Origin: Owenia fusiformis
Taxonomy: Eukaryota; Annelida; Polychaeta; Sabellida; Oweniidae
Assembly (NCBI GenBank): GCA_903813345.2
Contig: CAIIXF020000008.1
Location: 27,512,822-27,576,821 of the forward strand
Direction of reading: 5' to 3'
DNA length: 64,000 nucleotides
The position numbers and the translations under genes were made by a program. Positions 1 through 13,870 of the stretch are shown in pieces; positions within the stretch are counted from its first letter, which is position 1, and each line of letters begins with the position of its first letter. The notes beneath the pieces are model-generated. The model was given only the letters and a program-made list of their open reading frames with translations. It made no database searches and had not been told where the DNA came from.

Positions 1-1164
1 CGACATGTGAAACAAATAAAGGAAATTTTAAAAATCTCAATCAAACGTCGTTTAAATAAAATAATGCAGTCTGTAGACTCTTACATATGAACCATTTTTT
101 TGTTCACGATACACAAACATTACTCGAGTCTCTAGCCAAATTACTTGACTAGAAGACATGGCATGTGGACCACCGTGCACAAGTGAAACGTTTATTCTGG
201 AGTGAGATATTTTTTAAAATTTTATTCTAAAAATTGTAATGAGAATATTTCAACAAATAGAATGTAAACGAATACTATCCTGTGTGAGATATATGCTTTC
301 GTGTAAACTTAAAATCATTTGGTCTGCCATTTATAAAAAACATTTATTGAGGTTGATCTTTATCTCACTTTAGCAAAAATCAAAATGGCCGATTTTACCG
401 GAGGATCTTTTTCAAACTGAGAAAAGACCATGGGCATTCAATAGGAGGGTATATGCAACTCTGTTTTATTACATGAGAACTTCTAAATGAGCAGTGCCAT
501 GCTTCCTTTTTTGATAATATCTAAAAAAGATTTAGATAAAAGTATATGTTTTTAGCATCATCTTGAAGAAAAATCAATTCTGAATATGATTAAAACAATA
601 AAAATATAATTTGTGGGGGAATGTTCAGTTTCATTATTGCAATAATTATGATGAATTCCATTTTCTATTAAATTATCAGCGTGTATGCAAATAAAGTCAT
701 GTTTTTATATTTGGGTTAGGCTATTTCTTAAAAGCATACATGAAAAGCACAAAACAAATTTTTCCTTAGAATGTGTATAGGAAGCATTTCTTGTCCAATT
801 TTGAAAACCCAAGACAATGCTTATGTATGTAAAATATAAGAAGTTGCCTACCCTTCTATTGAAAGCCCATGAAAAGACTATAAATAAAAGCCGATGTAGG
901 TGGTCATATGAACTTAGACTACATACTAAGTTCAATGAAGGTATGTTTATTACATTTAAGTTCATTTATAGCAACAGTCCACACGGGATGGCATAAAAGC
1001 AATAAAACAAACAGGGCTTGATGATAGCGTGAGGCCACACTGTGGCCGAAGAATAAGGTAACACAAACAAAACAGTACTAAACGTATCAAGGTGAAATGT
1101 TAACAACAACTCTACATGTTATTCGATTAGCACTACAAGGCCAGTACCTTGTCGTATACATAAG
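1..1164 (+). promoter_or_regulatory. 5' flank / 5' UTR of gene A
   Basis: The stretch at 1-117 is nearly identical to 51077-51190 upstream of gene B, and 1088-1164 matches 51198-51266. The roughly 970 bases between (about 118-1087) have no counterpart in gene B and so are an insertion in A or a deletion in B. I see no confident TATA box or initiator. No gene was recognised here. Confidence 0.5.
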
Positions 1165-4100
1165 ATGGAGGCGAACACCCTGGTTGTATTTGTGAATGGA
1201 GTAAAGGTAAAGTTTGAAATATGAACATTGACAAGAAACTTTTAGATAATATAATTACATTGCATTTTTTCATTTATTCCATATATAATATACAAAAATA
1301 CAATACAATTTTATTGCCTACGTTTTTCAACATTGTCAGCAATATGCAAAACATGTCAAACTGAAAATAATGGAAATACAATAGATTTGGTCCACAATAT
1401 GGATGGTGAAAAATGTTAGAGGCCTTTGGGGGGGGTAATCTAAAATATCAAGAGCTAAACAGATGTAATGACTAACTATTTGAATAATTTGTTCATTCTC
1501 CATTACTGTTAGATTTCTGTCTCCAAATGATAGAAATAGAATTTTTTCATTGGAGTTTAAGTTTTGGAAACTGTTGAGAAATCCTAAGGTTTTTAGTCCT
1601 GCTAGGAGAGTGCATCTTTCTTGTTGCAGCAGAGGGCAGTTTAAGAAAAAGTGATGTGTCGTTTGCTGTTTAGCACCACATATACAAAATTGGTCATTTA
1701 CTGTCGCAAAGTTATGGGCATATAGATGAGCTTTTAGAATCAGACCAGCTCTAAATCTATTAAACAAAATCTCAATATTCCTTGGCATTGTCATTATTCA
1801 TTTTTGTAGTAGAAACACGAGAGTCGGGGCTCCCATTTCCTCTTACTAACCTTTTAAATCTGGAGATTGGTTGGCCTTTCCTATCAGCGAATGGTATTTC
1901 ATCCCACAAGGTCAGAGCCCTGAGAATAGTTGATTTTTTGAAAGAATTTCTAATAGGAGAGGGAATTCTATAATGTCTAGGTTGCCTTAGGGGCCTATTT
2001 TGGATATTCTCGTATGTGCTAACTAAATCACAAATGAAAGGGGGAAAACAATGGTATCTAGCCTTAAAGGCAAAGATTTTGAGATGTTCTTCTCTCCTGG
2101 AAGCTAAAGTTTTCCAGTTGAGTAAAGATAAAACTTTTGAAGTGTTTGAACCATGAATTGCACCTGACACAAGGCAAGCTGCTTGATAATGAAGTCTATC
2201 CAATGTTAAGAGTTTTGCAGTTGAAGTCTTATCATATATTGTGTCACAGTAGTCAAAATGGGGTAGTATAAATGAATTATATATATTCTCTAAGTACTTG
2301 CTATTAAGCAGTTTAGATAATTTTTTCAGAGGTCTCATGAGAGAGTTAACTCTCTCTATGAGTTGGTCAACATGTGAATTAAAATTTAGATTTTGATCAA
2401 GCACTAAGCCCAAGTGCTTGTGTTTGGTACAACTAGGTATCACATCTGCTCCTAGTTTTAAAGGGACTGGCTCTTGTAATAGCCTTCTGTTTCCTGAAAC
2501 AAAAGTTAGGTCGGCACTTTTTGTGCCTTAAAGGTCATCTTCCAAGTACTAGCCCAGTTTGCCAAAGTGTCAAGATCTCTTTGCAGTGGTTGATGAATGT
2601 TTAAAATCTGATCAAAACTGTCATGTGCACTGTAGATAGACGTGTCGTCAGCAAAAATAAATGTTTTAGATAAGAGATAATCTGGTAAGTCATTGATGTA
2701 TATTAGAAAAAGGAGGGGCCCGAGGACTGATCCTTGTGGTACACCAGCATTGATTTTCAAGTTATTTAAATTAAGATCATTGTTATCGTTGTTAATATTT
2801 GTACCATTGAGATTTACATGATTTTCTGAGGACCAATGAGATAAGCTATTGTTGACTTTGGCTCGAACCCTTCTGTCTTTTAAGTATGATTTCATTATCT
2901 GTATAAAATTAAAGTTACAGCCATACCTTTCGAGTTTATGTATAAGTAGTTTATGTGGTACTAAATCAAAGGCGGCTGTTAAATCTAAGAAAGCCGAGCG
3001 TACATGTTTGTTATTGTCAATATTTTCATGGATATTATGAATAATGTTGATTAGCTGGTTAACAGTGCTGTGCTTAGGGAGAAAACCACTTTGAAATTTG
3101 TATAATATGTTGTTTTGTAGCAGATGGGCCAAAAGATGTTTATGAATGATGGTTTCAAGAACTTTCGAGAGGCTGCCCAAGAGTGTCATTGGTCTATAGT
3201 TGCTAACAAGTTCCCTGTCACCTTTTTTTATAAATAGGAACAATAATGCCTTGTTTCCATATATCAGGGAAAGTATTCTCTTCTAAAATCCTATTGAATA
3301 GTTTACTGGTTGGTAAAGCAAGAGATCTGGCACATAGTTTCAACATTTTATTATTAATTTCACCAGGCCCATGAGATTTAGTTGCGTCAAGGTCACATAA
3401 AAGGTCAGAGGTGGTTCTAAAATTTTGCATTTTGTGTCGTGTTCTAAGTGGGAAAGGAGGCGTGTAATCATCATCTATCTGAATTATGTTTTTTCCAACA
3501 AAAAATTTCATGAGAGCATTGGCTTTTTCGTAACTGTTGCAAGCTGACGTATTTTAAGTGGGATTTCTTAGTACTGGTATTGTAGATACTTGATTTTTCC
3601 CAAGAAGTTCCTTTATAAGTGCCAAATAATCAACGGAATTTTTAGAAACATTATAAATCTTATTCATTAATTTTCTTTCATAATCTAGTTTAGCATCTTC
3701 ATTTAACTGTTTCACTAATTTGTTTTGTGTTTTGAACTTATCTCTGTATGAAGGGTCATTAGTTGATTTAAATTTGTGGTGAATTTTATTTCTTTTGTAT
3801 ATTTCTTTTTTAATTTCATTATTAAACCACGGCTGGTCATCAAATCTAGAAGAAATTATTTTATTTGGTATCTTTTCAGTCATAATCTGTAACAATGTGT
3901 TGATATAATTATTAGTTGCATTATTTACATTGTCTGTTTCAATAAAGTTCCAATTGGTTTCTGAAATCTTGTTATTAATGGATTCCAGATCAACATCGTC
4001 ATAAAACCAAATTTTCTTTTTAATAGATGGTTCCCTGGGAATTTTCAATTTAAGTTTTGTGACTATTGAACAATGGTCAGAGTTCCCAAAAGGTGGGTCT

Positions 4101-7100
4101 ACATTGAAAGTAAGGAGGTGCTCTGAATCAGATATAAGGAGATCAATGCAGGATTTAGAGTTATTAGTTATCCGTGTGGGTTCATTAATGGAGAGGTTAA
4201 GCTAAGGATGTTTTTCACAACGTAACCGTGAACGCAAAGTACAAAAATTAACAAAGGAATGTATCGAGCGCTCATAGTTTTATGCGCGCTTAGTCTACTT
4301 CAGATACTCTTTCAGCTTCAGAGTTTCGGGTTTAGAACGGGAGATTTTGAAATTTGACGTTGGGTCAACGGGAACTATTTTACTCGTGTCTATTGAACAC
4401 TATGCTGTCAATTTTGATTTCGATGCACAGTTGAATTCTTGCTGAACACGATGATGTATGTCATGCATGATTTAGCGCCAAAAATCTTACGAAACGAGCT
4501 CGTTTAAAGGGATCCAACACCTTACAAAATTTCTTAACAGAGAGGAATAAGGGAAAATGCGTGCCGGATTCTGAATCTGTGTATTTTTTAATGATTTTTC
4601 ACCGTCTTAGAATTTCAATTTTTTTCCTTTGAAAAAATGAGATTTGCATTGTTTTCCAATTAGACAAATGAGTAAACATGAATAGCTCGAAATCTAACGG
4701 TGAGATTTTGTTTTAAAAAATCATGGATATCAAGGCCCAATATAGCTATACAATAAACATAAAAAAGCAATGCTTGGACTCTTCATATTCACACAAAAAA
4801 TTAATTAGTAAATGAGGTTTGATATTTGTGAGAATAAGTTGTACGAGTCGCAATGCTCTACAAACACCAGACTGCAGGGTGGATTAGGATCAATGACACA
4901 CATAAAAATTAATTTAAAAATATTTCATGATAATTATCTCAAACAAAAGCAGTTAGCGAAGGATACATTTCATTACACTCAATAAATAGTTATCACTTTT
5001 GACTATATATACATATCTCATGGGAATGTATTTCCATCTGCTCAAGATATCATATTTTAGCTTCGAAAATCACAATTGTTGGATAATACATTTGTCTCAG
5101 AATGATAGGCCACCCTGTAGCAATGTAGCTTTCACTTGAAGTGTACCCTTGAGAATAATGAACTTACTTTCAAATTGGTCTTGCTTTTGTGGTGTATGTG
5201 GCTTTTTAGCAAATCTGCCACTCTCATTTCTTTCCAGAACCATCTTGTTCACATGTAACACTAGGCTATACACGCATGTATAGACAGATGACATAGATAT
5301 ACATATAAATTATATATTGCACCTGTATTTACTTACATGGGAATATTCCCTTTGGAAAAATGCAAATGCATGAACATATATTTTCATCTTATATATGACT
5401 TCAAGCTAACATATTATTTCATATTTATATTTTCATAGTTAGTCTAACATAAATAATAGATCCATGAGAACAATATTCTTTGTTTTCTTAAAAATTGATG
5501 GGTTTACTGTGAATTCAATAAATTACAATTTGCAAGGGGTAAGTATACTGTATGAGCTTAGTTGCAAAGTACTGTTTATATATGCAGCTCAATAGCATAA
5601 AATATTTTGAATGAAGCAAATGGTATGGATTAGTCGTGTGACACACAAACTGACCAATACATGAGGGTATTAGCTACTTTTCACAGAAACCAAAGGAGGA
5701 CAGTGCTTTTATTTCAACTGGGAGCTTACCTCCACACGACTGATCATGTGACCATGGTGTTGGGTCCCTTTAAAATATGTATTAGAAAACCAGCTATAAA
5801 ACCGCATCAATGACATACTATAGAATCATTACACGCTATGGTGTAGTCTAAACAAACACTGGATTTGAACGGCTATTTATACGAGAAGGCTACATGAGTT
5901 TGTATATGGTCGAGTGATACGTACAGGTTCAGTTTCGATTATATATGCAAAGCTTAACCTCTCAACTAAGTTGTTTAAGACCTAAGTCAATTAAGATATT
6001 ACTAAGTTCATATCCTGCTAGATTATTGTTATCATCTTCGTACCAAACATCATTACGAGCATTGAAGTCTCCATTTATAATCATACCATCGCTAGGTTTT
6101 GTTAATACTCGTCCAAAATTATCCTTCGATAGTTTAAAAAATACTGACGTGTTTCATGAGCAGACATAGAGGGAGAACGATAGAAGAACCCATACATTAA
6201 TGACTTATGATTAGCCTTAATCTCAATCCAACAGTTTGACATTTCGGCGGACATATATTCATCACAGATTTTCGATTCAATTGTGTCATGTGTCCAAAGA
6301 ATCAGCCCGCGTCCGTTGTTTGATGAAAATGGAGAGGTTAAGCAAATACGGTTTTTCAAAACGTATACGTAAACGCAAAGTACATTGAATCAACATAGGA
6401 TTGTATCGCTTTAGTCTACTTCAGATACCCGTTCAACTTCAATGTTGCGTGTTTAGAACGGGAGATTTTAAATTTCACGTTGCTATCAACGGGAATCATT
6501 ATACTCATGTCTGTTGAATACTATCCTTGCAATTTTGATTTCGATGCAGAGTATAATTCTTTCTGAAGAAAATGATGTATGTTACGCATGATTTAACTCC
6601 AATAATCTTACGAAACGAGCTCGTTTAAAATATGTATTAGAAAACCAGCTATTGAACTTCATCAATGGCATACTATGTAATCATTACAAGCTATGGTGTA
6701 GTCTAAACAAACACTATAGCTGAACGGCTATTTATGTGTGAACTCTACATGTATTTGTATAGGGGCGATTGATACGTTTAAGTTGCGTTTTGGATTTTAT
6801 ACGGTACCTTAACCTATCCAATGTTGGTTTGCCGTAACCTAAAAATTGAGATACTTGGAATTCAAGTCATTTGTAGAGATATTTCCTGTTTCGCATATTG
6901 CAATAATATGAAACTGTTCGCTTTTAGCATACTGTTTAAGGTATTCCAATCTTCCCATCGAATCAGCTTTGATACTGTTTATGTTACAAAATAATATTTT
7001 TAAATCATCTACCGGTCCAGGATTACTTTCCACATCTCCACATAACATTAACAGAAGTCTACATATGTGACTTGGATTATGTAAAAGCAGTACTGAACCC

Positions 7101-10100
7101 GGAAGACAGCATATTGCAAAAATCAATAAAAACAATTCAATAATGACCAATGAAATATTATAATGCCGACCCATAGCATATGACAGTACATACAAACATG
7201 TCATTGACACCAAACAAAGATTACATTGCATCAATATATCGTCGCGTGAGAATAACTTTGTACTACCTGCCATTTTCAAAAAAATTGAGATAGACATGGA
7301 ATTTTACTATTTGAAACACAGGCTTTCATCTCAGATACAATGCCCCATCTCAATTCCCTCTCATTAAGCTAGAATTCAGTGTGAAATTGTACCATCTCCA
7401 GACAAACAGCTTATTTCTAATTTCAAATTGTCATATCTGATATCAACTGTTTCAACCAATCAACTCTCTAAGAATTGGTCATGTGACTTGCAAAACTTGG
7501 AGTTATAACAATCTTATATTAAAACGAAGTATGCCGATATGCATGTTATTGTATCTAGAATGAAATAATGTTTTGTAACACAATACCATGCCAGTTTGCA
7601 TGCCTGGCCTTTCATGTTTTAGTTTTAGAACTATTACAAGTAGATCAAAAAAATAAAATGATACAGTATGTGTAATCCCATGCATATTCAAATTATATGC
7701 CCTCAATTACTCTTTGTATTATGGATGCTCATTGGATTATTCATGGCCACATGATATAAAATAGAATTACTAATTTCCTCGAAAACCTAAATCCTCGCTA
7801 CCAGGGAAGATGAAAAGTACAAATGACCAGTTAATTAGATCATATGTGCAGTCAAAAGTACCCTTTATCTTCCCTACTACCAGGTCTTATGGGGGTTTGA
7901 ATGGCCAAATGCAAAAGAAATGCATATACGAAGCTGTCATCATTAAATGTTGAAAATGAAAGACTACTTATTTGTTTCTTCAAATAGAGTACATAATAAT
8001 AGGTTATATACTAGATATAGTAATCAAAACAAATAGTAACTGTCATATTTTGCACTACATTGCTCAAAGGCAATCACTGTCTGTATACTATTGAAATCTC
8101 TTTCAAAATGATGTTTTATAGTTTGTGGAAAAAAGCTAAACCTATTTAAACTAGCTTTAACTTTTACTGACCATACACTATATCAATAAGGAGTTATCTT
8201 TATGTTAGTACAGTCCCGTAAAACACTTATTGTATTTTCTCTGCATCTATGATTTACTTTGCGCTTTTTACTGAACATCTGGGATCGTTTTAGTTATTTT
8301 ATTACTAGTATGTTTTTCAGATTTGTCCTTTCTTTTGCATTTTTGGGATTATTGTTTTTAGATCATGTACATTTTATTTTGGAAAAGTAACAAATTGGTT
8401 CAATTTCTTTACAAAGAGCCACTCTTAGTCTCCACTTCTACAATAGCTTCAATTCCCAATTGTACTCCACAGAGTAGCAAACAACAGAAAATGAATGGAT
8501 AATGATAGCTGCATCCCAATTAACAAAATGTGATTACCTAAATCGAGGTTTCATCACTTTCATTAATCTAAAATGAATTAGAAATTATTTTTCTATTTTC
8601 AAATTTTTTCCGTGTGCATGCAGGCCCGTAGCCAGGGGGGGTTCGCAGGGTTCGGGCGAACCCCCCCCCCCTGGCCAAAAATTCTTTCAAAATCATGCAG
8701 TTTTTCACCATTTTGAGCACTTTTCAAGTGATTTTAGCCATATTTGGGGCAAAATTGTCAAATGTGAACCCCCCTGGAAATTTTTGAAAATTCACCCCCC
8801 CCCTTCGCAAATCCTGGCTACGGGCCTGGCATGTAATAAAAATTGGTTATGTCTTAGGCCCTAAGGATCTGAAACCTGCTGGTCAAAATGGAATCACGGA
8901 CCAGTTGCAATGTTATTATCCTATACCCAGTGAAAAAATCAACTGGTCTGTATCAAAAATAACCTGATAATGACCAGCGGACCGGCCCTTAGGGGCTACA
9001 TTGTAATGTGCTGGGAGGTTTAGGCTGCAGGGTTTATACCGAGGGAAATATGTGGGGGACCGTATTGGCATCATTGGTTTCAATGCATTGTACTTCTGCC
9101 TTAGTTTCAAAGGCAATAAATTCTTTTTGAAGGGTGTCCTGAGATTCCAAAATTAAGAAATAATTGTACTTATTTGAGAAATTGATTTTAAAGTTTTATA
9201 AATTGAATTTTCTTTATTTTATTAAATAATATTCTTTGGTTTTTGAAGATTTTTTTACAAAGCAAAACATTATTTTTCATTCTAGATACAATAACATGCA
9301 TATTGGCATACTTTGTTTTAATATAAGATTGTTATAACTCCAAGTTTTGCAAGTCACATGACCAATTCTTAGAGAGTTGATTGGTTGAAACAGTTGATAT
9401 CAGATATGACAATTTGAAATTAGAAATAAGCTGTTATTCCGGTGGGAAATTGTATCAACTCCATTTCCATAGTTTTAAAAAAAGATCTTGTAAATTGTTT
9501 CAAGGTATGATATTTCATATAAGATATCTCTAGGGTGAGACCAGGTGACATACAAAAAATCAAGTTTCACATAGCAATACTAAGTAAGATACAGACCTCT
9601 AAACTTTCAAACCTTGATTTCTCAGTTCCGTAAAAATGTGAGATAGTACAAAGTTATTCTCATGCGACGATATTTCTTGCTTGATATTTCTATCATACAG
9701 AATTTCTTACATATAGAATGTATGAGTATAAATAACGTAGGTGGTGTCAAAGCTTGAATGTTATCTTATTTTAGTATACAGAAGTGAATCCTAGTTTAGA
9801 GACTACTCTGTTGCAGTATCTCAGAACAGAATGTATCCTTTTAAGATCCTTCTTTTCAGCTAGTAAATGAATATATAATCGAATGCACAAATTTCGAGAA
9901 GATGAGTTGTACGACGATAACTTTTTATTAAATAATTGATGGATCTACGTTTTTTGTACAAATGTTCTGATTATAGTACACATTCAAAATATTAATGATT
10001 CATGAAATATACAAATATTAACATTTTGAAGGTGTCATCGGAATATTTGAGAGAGTGCAACCTGTCTTGATCTTAATAATGGTTTGTGCTCATAATGTTA

Positions 10101-13100
10101 CGCGGTAAACACGATACAAATATATGTCATATTGCGCAACGAATATGACATATTCACTTGCGTTATATGACAGACTCACCTGCGGTATATGGCATACACA
10201 TTAACCAATGAGAACGCGATACGGAAGTACGCAAAATTGTCAATTACATCGATTTGACGAACGGGTTTAAGTCTAAAAATTATTATGATGATTACTGAAT
10301 CAACAGGTCAGTGCATTGAATATGTGAACTAATATTATTGAATAACATACACCGTTGGTACCTGTATTGTTTGATGTTGTTTTATATATGTATTACACGC
10401 AAAAACACACTTCAAGGAAAACGTTATTACACATAAAGAAATGAACCTACGTTCGTGAAGCTTATGAGTGACTTTTACAGCCAAATCAACAGTTTACAAA
10501 GACCAGATAAAAACCTGAAAAACGAGTATTTGATCGCGGTTAATACGTTACTGATACTTTCAGAAGTATCATTTACCGATCATACGTAATTAACTTACTC
10601 AATCACTCCAGGATTCATAGTTAAGTGTCGAATATATCTCTTAACCAATCAAATCAAGGTAATTTTGAATGACGTTCACCGCGCGGTAAATGCCATATTC
10701 CGCAACGTGTATGTCATACTCTCCTAGTGAATATGTTATACTACGCAGGTGAATATGAGGTATTCCCTATATCATATTTCAGTGCGGAATATGCCATACT
10801 CACTTGCGGAATATATCAGACACCGCAGGTGAGTATGCCATATTCACTTGTATCACAAATACCGCCCAACCATAAGTGTATGCCATATACCGCGTAACAC
10901 ATAATACGTAAAGTTGGTGTTAGTGTGTTTGAGACTCTTTGGTCTTTTCAGAATTTTTCAATGTCGTAAATCACAATTTAGAAAACCAAAAACGTCCAAA
11001 CTCTGAATACATAGTTCACAGTATTACGATTCTAAATTTATACATATTCACGGGCCGGATGCTAAAGAGCCAAGTATCTCGTAATTTGAAAGCAGTCATT
11101 ATTATTTTTTTTTTGAAAATGTATTTTATCTAATACCACTTCAACATAGAAATAGCACAACTTGCATCTACTTTTCTTCATTGCCCTATTTCTAAGTCAT
11201 AGCAATGTCTCTACTCATAGAACACATCTTGGGCCGTAATATTTGAACCGGGTAGATACGGGCCCGTTACCAGCTATAGGGCCCCGACTAGAACCCAATC
11301 AAGAACAAGATGCGAACTGTATCATTTATCACAGAGACTCCCCCTCAAACCTGCTAAATGCAGGCCGAGGCAAATCATGACCTTGATTCAGTCCACTGAT
11401 TCAGTCCCGTGGGTGACACACGGGGGGTCACACTCGTCATTATTTTATCTTCAATAAAAATAGACCCGTTCCGTAGAGTACATTTTGTAGTATAGTATTG
11501 TAATTAGACCATAACTCAATAAGTATGCCTGCCTGGTACGAAGTTGGCCTGTGGGGAAGGAGGCTGTGGAGCTTGCACAGTGATGGTCTCTCGGTACAAT
11601 CCAAGCAGCAAGCAAATTCGGTGAGTATGCATTACGCTGGGACAGCTGAACTCGCGTTATACAGTACAGATATTTTATTTGAGGTATTCAGCGAAAATAG
11701 AATGAGATGTTTTTTATTATTCATTATTCACTTTTAATGTTTCTTACTCTCTATATATTCACTGGTATTTTCGAACCTTAACCCGGTCATCTGAATGGAT
11801 ATTACTGCGAATATTTATACTGCGCAAAAACATATTAATCAATTGCAAAAAGTTTACTTGAAAAGAATTCTTTTAGGTTATTTCATATCTTTTTAGTGAT
11901 ATTGTATAAACTATTTTGCAATATGTGAAAAGAAGCACAGTACTCCATGAATTGGGATGACCATTCCTTTCAGGCGTTGTTAGTCCTAAAATTAACACTC
12001 GATACTGCGCATCAATTCAGGCCTGTCAACTGTCCCGCAATTTGCGTATTTGTCACGCGTTTGCTGAAGAATTTGAAGTCACGCCAGTTTTTTGCGTGAC
12101 AGAAAATGTCACGCAAATACGCATTACAAACAACAACGTATACCTGGTAATTGTCAAGCAAAAATACTTCTGTAGAAAATTTTTCAAAATATGTTTACGA
12201 TACGGTAGAAATACGAACGTCGGAAAAAACCGAACGCAATTTGTTCGGATTTGTCACGCGAATCCCGTTATGTCACGCATGTTAATTGGAAATTTTCGTT
12301 AATCCTTCTGAATCCTTTTGAATTTTGCCTCTTAAAACGTAATTATTTTTAGAAAATATCGAAATGCATTTGTTCTCCAAGGTACGATATATTATATTTC
12401 ATTTTGTTATACCGACGATAATGTCACATATGACTAAATGAAATTGAGAGTAAATTAGGTCAATATGACAGTTTCTCTTTCACTATTCTAAATGTAAAAC
12501 AGCCCGAAATATTCCATTTCATATGTATTACATTAGCAAATAATGTGCATATAAATTATTAGCTAGGGCATCACTTTCCTTTAGGCACTACAGTGTAAAT
12601 GCCTGCCTGATGCCTCTGGTAGCTTTACATGGTTTAGCTGTAACTACGGTTGAAGGTATCGGAAGTACAAAGACCAAGTTGCACCCTGTACAGGTGAGGT
12701 AGTTCTTAATAATCGTTTCAGCAAACCACGATATAGCCTTTTTATGGCGATATAGACTGATTCAAAGTTCAACATGCCTATTCTAAATCAGGTACGAAGG
12801 ACATTATTAGAAAATGCATTCGCGTTTACAGGTTAAAGCTTACCATACTTAAGTTTGGAGACCCAGAATACCCCCCCCCCCGATTTATCTGTACTTGGTC
12901 TTCAGCCAGTCTGTGTTTAAAGTTCTATCTGCAGATATATGTCAGAAATGACTTGAGTTAATGTGAAATAAGCGCTGGTGTGATTGAAAAGTCACTCCCG
13001 ACCTCGGTGGGAATCGAACCCACAACCTCCCAATTACATGTCGGAAACTCTACCACGATATCTTTACATTTAATCAAAATATTTTCCTTATTAACATGTC

Positions 13101-13870
13101 TATTGAACGTGCCTTAGAAATCGCATAAACAAAAATATCCACATGTACTGGTGTAAAATTCAATATGGTGGTGCTAAATGCTAATGCAAGAATGGAATTA
13201 CTTAGGAGCGCCTGGCAAAGGCATATGGCAGTCAGTGTGGATTCTGTTCTCCTGGGTTTGTGATGTCAATGTACACATTGCTACGTAATTACCCAGAACC
13301 CTCCATGACTCAGATAGAGACTGCATTTCAAGGTGAGCATGATTTGATTATTTAATTCATTTATGACCATGTACTACATCTTCTTAGAGGAGATTTAGAA
13401 AAACTGCACACTTTAAAATTGTATTCTTCTCGACGGTGCCATGAAATTAATATCTCAATTATTTCCAACATGTCATTACTACTTGGTCTCAAATAGACAT
13501 ATGTACGCATTTACAGGTAATCTTTGCAGATGTACTGGATATAGATCTATTCTAGCAGGATTCAGGACGTTCAGCAAGGTAATTCAACTGAAGGCACTCG
13601 CTAAAATTATGCGTGTGTCGATCATAATCAGGGTGTTGTTTTGGCATAAAACTAGTAAAAACGAGCTCCAAGTGTTTTAAGAGAGGGGTAGAAAAATATA
13701 ACAATCATGACAGTAGAATGCAGCTACTAAAAATGGGGTATTCGTTTTTAGCAAATACAATCTCTTGGGAAAAAACAATATGTCAAATGACTTTTCATTT
13801 TTAGGAATGGTTATGTGAAAAGGGGGAAAACTGCTGCCAGAATCAGAACGCTGCTGATACAAACAAAAAG
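1165..13870 (+). CDS. Gene A exons 1-7: two [2Fe-2S] domains
   Basis: Residues 1-187. The plant-ferredoxin-like cluster ligands are C43, C48, C51 (in [14 protein letters not shown], exon 3) and C73 (exon 4). The second, helical cluster domain has C113 and C116 (QCGFCSPG, exon 5) and C148 and C150 (NLCRCTGYR, exon 6). These numbers equal those of mammalian XDH, which supports the chosen start and the splice sites. TTVEGIGS (exon 4) is also family-typical. Exon 7 ([14 protein letters not shown]) corresponds to the Cys-rich segment that follows cluster II in XDH. Electron transfer from Mo to FAD through both clusters should therefore be possible. Intron 1 is 8.57 kb and full of transposons; the other introns here are 0.2-1.9 kb. 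Confidence 0.93.

Larger units (their letters stand above)
1265..7320 (-). mobile_element. CR1/L2-like non-LTR retrotransposon (LINE) with 2A-like peptide, interrupted and decayed
   Basis: Read on the minus strand from about 7.3 kb to 1.27 kb. The order is a hydrophobic N-terminal leader, a 2A-like peptide, an APE-type endonuclease, a linker, reverse transcriptase, and a C-terminal domain with a C-x-C...H...C knuckle. Two copies of one MITE (4190-5964 and 6331-6819) interrupt it. Without these the element is about 3.8 kb. Frameshifts and stops in the pieces make it non-autonomous now. It lies antisense in intron 1 of gene A. Gene B intron 1 has no such element, so insertion after the duplication (or loss in B) is implied. 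The exact 5' end is uncertain. Confidence 0.88.
7390..9450. repeat. 2-kb foldback in gene A intron 1
   Basis: The stretch 7390-7580 is the inverse of about 9270-9450. Further, 9625-9672 is the inverse of the LINE 5' region near 7235-7275 (shared GTACAAAGTTATTCTCA and CGACGATAT). A LINE 5' region is therefore present in both orientations. The interior (7600-8600 and 9000-9270) contains no gene that I can see. Confidence 0.65.

Noticed and set aside
9775-9832. Acceptor at TATACAG just inside exon 2 of gene A
   Set aside because: It would put a TGA in frame; the acceptor TTTTAG gives an open exon matching the family ([10 protein letters not shown]).
12042-12302. 86-codon ORF
   Set aside because: Lies in an insertion absent from the paralogous intron and has no family resemblance.
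12991-13065. Functional tRNA gene on the minus strand
   Set aside because: Only the T-arm pairs well; acceptor and anticodon stems do not, and it is duplicated with the intron.
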